In this document: one piece after another, positions 35,718-40,072 of the stretch | Layout: each line of letters opens with the position of its first letter | How positions within the stretch are numbered: the first letter of the stretch is position 1 | Assembly: GCA_944387915.1 (NCBI GenBank) | Contig: CALXGT010000033.1 | Coordinates: 1-40,072, forward strand | Direction of reading: 5' to 3' | DNA: 40,072 nucleotides | Origin: an uncultured Clostridia bacterium | Lineage (GTDB): Bacteria > Bacillota > Clostridia > Oscillospirales > Ruminococcaceae | Notes under the pieces: model-generated | Databases searched by the model: none | The model's input: only the letters and a program-made list of their open reading frames with translations | Told to the model about the DNA's origin: nothing | Program-made: the position numbers and the translations under genes

Positions 35718-36884
35718 ATGGAAAAACGAGACACCCCTTTTGTGGTAGGATTGACCGGCCAAACAGGCGCCGGAAAAACGACGGTAGCGAAAATTTTTGT
35801 GGAAGAAGGGTTTGTCCATTTAAACGCCGACCTCACAGCGAGAGAAGTCGCAAAACGGAAGGATATCCTCGACGCGCTCACAGAGGTATTCGGTGGGGAG
35901 ATCCGAAACGAAGACGGCTCTTTGAACCGCCCAATTTTGGCGGCAAAAGCGTTTGCCGACGAACATCTCCACCGTGTTATGGAACAGATTATGTTTCCTC
36001 CTATTATAGAGGCCATCAAAGAACAGATTGATGCCTACCATCGCGAGGGGAAAGATTTTATTTTGCTGGATGCGCCCACGTTGTTCGAAAGCGGCGCCGA
36101 TGCGCTTTGTGACAAAAAAGTAGCGATTCTGGCGGATGCCGCTTTGCGGAAAGCACGGATTATCCGAAGAGACCAGCTTTCTGTACAGCAGGCCGAAACC
36201 CGTATGAACGCCCAAAAAAGCGATGGGTACTATAAACTTCGATGCGACTACACCTTATACAACAACGGCACCGAAGAACAACTGTGCCAGGATGTGCGCA
36301 CACTGGCCAAAAGCTTTATTTCCCCACCCAAAAAGGGAAAACGAAATGTTTTATTTTTAGTGGTTGTTACTTTGATCGGTATTTTGCTCATTAAATTTGG
36401 ATACGAGCTGGTTTACCGAAATTTTTATCCGCAGGAATATGCCTCTTTGGTGGAATACTATGCAGAGCAATCCGATCTGGATCCGGATCTCATTTACGCC
36501 GTCATTAAATGCGAGAGCAATTTTGACGCGAATGCCCTTTCTTACGCGGACGCTAGAGGTTTGATGCAAATTACCGAAGACGCTTTTTCCTGGGTCGCCT
36601 ACCGGATTGGTGACGATACGGTCTGCTATGACGATCTCTGGGAACCAAAAGAAAATATTCGTTTTGGTACCAGCCTTTTACGATTGTTGCTAAACGAATT
36701 TCCCGCAGAGGAAACCGCTTTGGCAGCTTACCACGCCGGTCAGGGAAATGTGGCGTTATGGCTTTCCGATAGCCGCTACAGCGAAGATGGGATCACCCTA
36801 TCAAGCATTCCCTTCCCCACCACTGCGGAATATGTAAAACGGGTATCGCAAGCACGTTCCTTCTACGAACGGCTTTATCGATAA
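35718..36884 (+). CDS. coaE: Fusion: dephospho-CoA kinase plus membrane-anchored lytic transglycosylase
   Basis: 388 residues. The ATG at 35718 is chosen because the SD AAGGAG abuts the earlier ATG at 35712. Residues about 1-200 are CoaE, which phosphorylates dephospho-CoA: P-loop GLTGQTGAGKTT, LNADLTAREVAKR, LLDAPTLFESGAD, and the lid region RRDQLSVQQAETRMNAQ. A basic linker (SPPKKGKRN) leads to one membrane helix (about 210-228). An SLT domain (about 245-388) then has the catalytic glutamate in IKCESNFDANA, GLMQIT, and ALAAYHAGQGNV. A kinase inside and a peptidoglycan-cleaving domain outside would fit a type II orientation. These are normally two adjacent genes. No stop or plausible in-frame start with a ribosome site is seen at the junction. 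A sequencing indel is possible but there is no sign of one. Confidence 0.88.
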   Translation: MEKRDTPFVVGLTGQTGAGKTTVAKIFVEEGFVHLNADLTAREVAKRKDILDALTEVFGGEIRNEDGSLNRPILAAKAFADEHLHRVMEQIMFPPIIEAIKEQIDAYHREGKDFILLDAPTLFESGADALCDKKVAILADAALRKARIIRRDQLSVQQAETRMNAQKSDGYYKLRCDYTLYNNGTEEQLCQDVRTLAKSFISPPKKGKRNVLFLVVVTLIGILLIKFGYELVYRNFYPQEYASLVEYYAEQSDLDPDLIYAVIKCESNFDANALSYADARGLMQITEDAFSWVAYRIGDDTVCYDDLWEPKENIRFGTSLLRLLLNEFPAEETALAAYHAGQGNVALWLSDSRYSEDGITLSSIPFPTTAEYVKRVSQARSFYERLYR

Positions 36885-36912
36885 GAATGATAAACAAAGG
36901 AGAGAGAACGAT

Positions 36913-38304
36913 ATGTCGAAAACGGCAAAAGATTTAAAAAATGAATTGTCTTTCCAAAAGAAAAACGGCGGTCTTCGCTTTTCTGAGGAAGAATTAGCAA
37001 GCGCCTTCACCTTCAATGAAGGCTACAAAACTTTTTTAGATCATTCCAAAACCGAACGGGAAGCAGTGGATACCATGGTTTCCATGGCGAAGGAAAAGGG
37101 ATTTTTGGAATTTGATGCGGATAAAACCTACGCGCCCGGAGATAAAGTATATCTAAATAACCGCGGCAAATCGTTGATTTTGGCGGTAATAGGAGGCGAA
37201 CCCGTAGAAAAAGGTGTAAAGATTATCGCCTCCCACATCGATTCTCCCCGTCTGGATTTGAAGCAGGTTCCTCTTTACGAAAATTCGGAGATGGCTCTTT
37301 TTAAAACGCACTATTATGGCGGGATCAAAAAATATCAGTGGACCGCTATGCCCCTTTCCCTGCACGGCGTACTGATGAAAAAGGATCTTTCCAAAGTCAC
37401 CGTCCGGATCGGCGAGGATGAAAACGATCCTGTCTTTTGTGTGACCGACCTTCTGCCTCATCTTGCCCAAGAGCAAATGAAGCGCCCGGCGGCGGAACTG
37501 ATTAAAGGCGAGGAATTAAACGTTTTAATTGGTTCTCTTCCCTTCCGGAGCGATGAAGAAAGCGAACTGGTAAAAACCGCTATTCTCTCCGCTTTATGGG
37601 AAAAATATGGTATTTGTGAAGAAGACTTTCTCTCCGCCGAGTTGGAAGTGGTTCCCGCGTTTAAAGCCAAAGACGTTGGATTTGACCGGAGCTTAGTGGG
37701 CTCTTATGGCCAGGACGACCGGGTCTGCGCCTATACCTCTCTGATGGCGACGCTGGAGTTAGGGACTCCCTCCGCCACTGTGGTCACTGTGTTTGCGGAC
37801 AAAGAAGAGGTAGGTTCTGCCGGCGCCACGGGACTGCGCTGCGTCTTCTTGAAGGACTTTATCGAGGATCTGGCGGCAATGCAGGGCAAATCCGTCCGGA
37901 AGGTTCTCGCGAATTCCAAATGCCTTTCCGCTGACGTAGGCGCTGCCCATGATCCCACTTTCCCCGATGTAGACGAAGACTTAAACGCCGCTAAAATTAA
38001 CTATGGCGCGTTAATTTCCAAATTTACCGGTTCCAGAGGAAAAAGCGGCTCCAACGACGCTTCCGCCGAGTATATGGGCGAGATCCGGAAGCTTTTTGCC
38101 GACAATAACGTCCTTTGGCAGACAGCAGAACTGGGCCGGGTAGACTTAGGCGGCGGCGGAACGGTGGCGTCTCTGATCGCGGATCTCAATGTAGATACGG
38201 TAGATATTGGCGTTCCCGTCTTGTCTATGCACTCCCCTTACGAAATTACCTCGAAAATCGACGTTTACTCGCTGTACCGCGCTTTTGTAGCCTTTAACCG
38301 TTAA
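36913..38304 (+). CDS. M18 family aminopeptidase
   Basis: 463 residues. Di-zinc aminopeptidase of the aspartyl-aminopeptidase family. Metal ligands and catalytic residues are visible: H108 in IASHIDSPRLDLKQ, the bridging aspartate in GSYGQDDRVCAYT (about 268-269), E298 and E299 in FADKEEVGSAGATG, an aspartate in LSADVGAAHDP and a late histidine in LSMHSPYEIT. The GGIKKYQW segment is typical. It is cytosolic and trims N-terminal residues from peptides. It starts 28 bases after the coaE fusion, after AAAGGAGAGAG, and ends before a strong terminator. Identification is firm; substrate preference unknown. Confidence 0.95.
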   Translation: MSKTAKDLKNELSFQKKNGGLRFSEEELASAFTFNEGYKTFLDHSKTEREAVDTMVSMAKEKGFLEFDADKTYAPGDKVYLNNRGKSLILAVIGGEPVEKGVKIIASHIDSPRLDLKQVPLYENSEMALFKTHYYGGIKKYQWTAMPLSLHGVLMKKDLSKVTVRIGEDENDPVFCVTDLLPHLAQEQMKRPAAELIKGEELNVLIGSLPFRSDEESELVKTAILSALWEKYGICEEDFLSAELEVVPAFKAKDVGFDRSLVGSYGQDDRVCAYTSLMATLELGTPSATVVTVFADKEEVGSAGATGLRCVFLKDFIEDLAAMQGKSVRKVLANSKCLSADVGAAHDPTFPDVDEDLNAAKINYGALISKFTGSRGKSGSNDASAEYMGEIRKLFADNNVLWQTAELGRVDLGGGGTVASLIADLNVDTVDIGVPVLSMHSPYEITSKIDVYSLYRAFVAFNR

Positions 38305-38383
38305 TACGGCTTTCCGAGGCTTTCGATTGAAACCGCGTTACAGGCAAAATCGGGCATCACTTTCTTTCAATATTGTTATACTC

Positions 38384-38417
38384 CAAAAGCCGCAGCGATT
38401 ATACGCTGCGGCTTTTG
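38384..38417. terminator. Bidirectional terminator after the M18 aminopeptidase gene
   Basis: CAAAAGCCGCAGCG / CGCTGCGGCTTTTG, 14 perfect pairs with a 6-base loop. A/T runs at both ends make it work either way. It marks the edge of the housekeeping block. Confidence 0.85.
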
Positions 38418-38452
38418 ATCTGGATTAAACTATAGAGAGAAATATTGGCATA

Positions 38453-38644
38453 TCAACGGGTAAAGTAGCGGTTGATTTCTTCCATACGTGCCATTTGATC
38501 TACAGCGAATGGACAACGATCATTGCAATGTCCACATTGTATGCAATCATCCGCATGGTAAGCCAATGTGGGGAATGACGTACTCGCATTCGTCCTACCG
38601 ACCCTAATAATCCACAGCGCCAGTTCCACAATTCCAGTATACAA
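38453..38644 (-). pseudogene. Remnant with a ferredoxin-like 4Fe-4S motif (C-terminal part of a larger oxidoreductase)
   Basis: 63 codons ending at 38453. The end reads YHADDCIQCGHCNDRCPFAV and MARMEEINRYF: one CxxCxxCxxxCP cluster motif with a short helix after it. This resembles the C-terminus of iron-sulfur aldo/keto reductases, whose main barrel would lie upstream. Upstream on the minus strand the sequence is very AT-rich, with a stop a few codons before the frame (TAG in GGAAAATATTACATATAG), and no barrel sequence is present. No ribosome site was found. I therefore call it a truncated remnant; a tiny stand-alone ferredoxin-like gene is the alternative. Confidence 0.5.
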
Positions 38645-38773
38645 AAAAATAAAAATAATAGCAAATACCTATATGTAATATTTTCCCATATCCAAAAGCT
38701 ATGGGTTACTTTTCTTCTTCAAAAGAAAACGGAAATAAAAGTCATTGAAACCTGTATTTTTATGCTGCAAGGA

Positions 38774-39688
38774 TTACTTTAGCTTGCGCTGCCCGGTATT
38801 TTTTGAATCTCGGATCTCTTCATGGTAAAAATAATCCACAATTACAGGATGCCCGGGCTCCGCCCGACCATAAGGCAACTCATTGTCCACAAAGGGACAG
38901 TGGTATGCCGCCGCCAATTTAGCCGCTTGCTCTTCTAACTGGTAAAAGTAGCTGCGGTCTTTTTTATTGTAAATAGCGTGATACAGAGGAGTGAAACGAG
39001 GATATTTCTCAGCAATATAATCTAAAATTTCCTGCTTGAAGCCGCCCCGCAAGTTCAGATTCTCCAACCATACCAGATCACACTGATTTCTGACCCGTTC
39101 AAAAATCGCTTTAAAATCCGTGATGCCGGGAAAGATTGGAGAAATAAAGCAAACGGTACGGATACCCGCATCATATATCTGTTTCATGGCATTCAAACGC
39201 CGTTCAATACTAACTGCTTTATCCATATCCGCTCGGAAATCCTCATCCAACGTATTGATGGACCAGGAAACAGTTACTTTTCCCATTTCCTTGAGCAGGT
39301 CAACATCTCGGAGCACCAAATCTGACTTGGTGCAGATTAAAATTTCTGCGCCGCTACCCTTCAGCTGTTCCAACAGCTGTCGGGTATTCCGCAGTTGCAC
39401 TTCCTGAGGAAGATATCCGTCAGTCACCGAACCGATAACCACTCGCTGCCCTCGATACTTTTGCGGATGCTGAATAGCCGGCCAATGCTTCACATCTAAA
39501 AAGGCACCCCATGGCTCTGTGTGTCCGGTAAAACGCTTCATAAAGGACGCATAGCAGTATTTACAGCCGTGAGTGCAGCCCACATACGGATTGACAGAAT
39601 AACCTCCCACCGGAAGGCTGGATTTGGTCATTATATTTTTTGTCTCCACATCCCGAATGAAGATGCCGTTTTCTATTTTTTGCACCAT
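38774..39688 (-). CDS. SPL-family radical SAM protein (possible 'mobile pair' type)
   Basis: 304 residues from the ATG at 39688 after AAAGGAG; an in-frame start at 39745 has no good site. The radical SAM cluster motif is C38-x3-C42-x2-C45 in VGCTHGCKYCYASFM. VVIGSVTDGYLPQEVQ, LICTKSDLVLRDVDLL and VSWSINTLDE follow, as in spore-photoproduct-lyase-like (SplB/Rv2578c) proteins. The N-terminal MTKSSLPVGGYSVNPYVGC and RFTGHTEPWGAFLDVKHWP resemble radical SAM proteins annotated in pairs in mobile regions with a MarR regulator. I recall that family from naming only, and no partner or regulator is inside the window. The substrate is unknown. Confidence 0.78.
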   Translation of the reverse strand: MVQKIENGIFIRDVETKNIMTKSSLPVGGYSVNPYVGCTHGCKYCYASFMKRFTGHTEPWGAFLDVKHWPAIQHPQKYRGQRVVIGSVTDGYLPQEVQLRNTRQLLEQLKGSGAEILICTKSDLVLRDVDLLKEMGKVTVSWSINTLDEDFRADMDKAVSIERRLNAMKQIYDAGIRTVCFISPIFPGITDFKAIFERVRNQCDLVWLENLNLRGGFKQEILDYIAEKYPRFTPLYHAIYNKKDRSYFYQLEEQAAKLAAAYHCPFVDNELPYGRAEPGHPVIVDYFYHEEIRDSKNTGQRKLK

Positions 39689-39709
39689 CTGTTTTGCTCC
39701 TTTACCATC

Positions 39710-39722
39710 CGACCAAAGGTCG
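39710..39722. repeat. Short palindrome upstream of the radical SAM gene
   Basis: CGACC AAA GGTCG, perfect arms, 21 bases before the start codon and immediately ahead of the ribosome site. It could be an operator or an mRNA hairpin controlling initiation. Confidence 0.45.
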
Positions 39723-39954
39723 AATACATTGCCTTCTTTTCTCAAAATCGGAAGCGTCCGCCCTTTTTGCCTTTCAATTTTAGGTTATAGAACGCCACTC
39801 GCACCGTGTTTATTCTTCGATACCTTATTTACAGTTTACCATTTACGAGACATTCTTTCAATCGTTACCTCAAGCATAGACAAAACGTATAAATTTCCAA
39901 ACGAAACGGAAGCGAACCTGGATTCGGCAAACAAAATGCAACACAAATAAATAT

Positions 39955-39978
39955 CCGCCGGCATAGCCGGCGGTTTTT
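39955..39978 (+). terminator. Rho-independent terminator (plus strand)
   Basis: CCGCCGGC-ATA-GCCGGCGG followed by TTTTT. No plus-strand gene ends just before it within the window. It may instead end minus-strand transcription entering from the right, where the tail is ATATTTATTTG. Confidence 0.7.
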
Positions 39979-40072
39979 CTTGTGCGGGTATAACCCGCTG
40001 ATACTGGCAGCCATTGCAATGGCATATACGGTCTGACATCTGCAAAAGTTTATTACTTGCTACCCTTAAAAG

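Larger units (their letters stand above)
39689..40072. other. Intergenic tail of the window, no supported gene
   Basis: 384 bases. They contain the CGACC-AAA-GGTCG palindrome (39710-39722) just before the radical SAM ribosome site, the terminator at 39955-39978, and two more short palindromes, GCGGGT-ATA-ACCCGC (39983-39997) and GCCATTGCAATGGC (40010-40023). A 69-codon minus-strand frame crosses the terminator and is not credible. The right edge cuts off whatever follows. Confidence 0.5.

Noticed and set aside
39836-40045. 69-codon minus-strand frame with CHCNGC motif
   Set aside because: It crosses the terminator hairpin at 39955-39978, and its PPAMPAD stretch is just the hairpin sequence. 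No ribosome site was found.
38305-40072. Insertion sequence or transposon around the radical SAM gene
   Set aside because: No transposase, terminal inverted repeats or target-site duplication could be found inside the window; only the change in composition suggests acquisition.

Overview
This window looks like a chromosomal segment of a Gram-positive Clostridia-type Firmicute, possibly an Oscillospirales relative; the genus cannot be read from the sequence. Base composition is near 50% GC by eye. The grounds are AGGAGG-type ribosome sites, occasional GTG/TTG starts, GatCAB, a class 1B dihydroorotate dehydrogenase (PyrK-PyrD), the MEP isoprenoid pathway, and the familiar clostridial run asp23-nusB-xseAB-ispA-dxs-tlyA-nadK-argR-recN. 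Almost everything is housekeeping. No tRNA, rRNA, CRISPR array, prophage or complete insertion sequence was seen.

Layout. At 1-366 is the tail of an AGCS-type sodium:amino-acid symporter (+). At 542-3424 is an ACT-domain protein/hom/lysC operon with a clear promoter and terminator. At 3499-5067 is an orphan GH78-like glycosidase. At 5128-7247 is pyrK-pyrD-ruvX with its own promoter. A perfect bidirectional terminator separates these plus-strand genes from a minus-strand tyrosine recombinase at 7273-8295. A 30-bp perfect palindrome lies just upstream of the recombinase. At 8436-13643 is ligA-gatC-gatA-gatB (-), followed by a dCMP deaminase (13760-14239, -) and a small membrane protein (14370-14810, +).

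From 25741 down to 14753 runs a very tight minus-strand operon: asp23, nusB, a TsaD/Kae1-like paralogue, xseA, xseB, ispA, DUF212, dxs, tlyA, nadK, argR, recN and an AAA ATPase. Many of its junctions overlap by 4-29 bases. An MscS channel (25992-26795) and a GldA-GldF-GldG-DUF4340 ABC system (26869-31536), both minus, complete the block. The plus strand resumes at 31892 with an S1-domain protein. After a minus-strand unknown gene come DUF951, prfA, sua5, an unusual coaE-lytic transglycosylase fusion, and an M18 aminopeptidase (to 38304). The last 1.7 kb is different in character: an AT-rich stretch with a ferredoxin-like fragment and an SPL-family radical SAM gene, probably acquired.

Functional links: hom and lysC open the threonine/methionine/lysine branch, and the ACT protein may serve it. 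Dxs and IspA make prenyl diphosphates. XseAB, RecN, LigA, RuvX and the recombinase serve DNA repair and processing. ArgR sits in the same operon as RecN, as in many Firmicutes. The points most worth a second look are the CoaE-transglycosylase fusion, the palindrome beside the recombinase (a possible single-recombinase Xer/dif-like module), the TsaD paralogue with intact metal ligands, and the S1-protein transcript predicted to run antisense across its neighbour.
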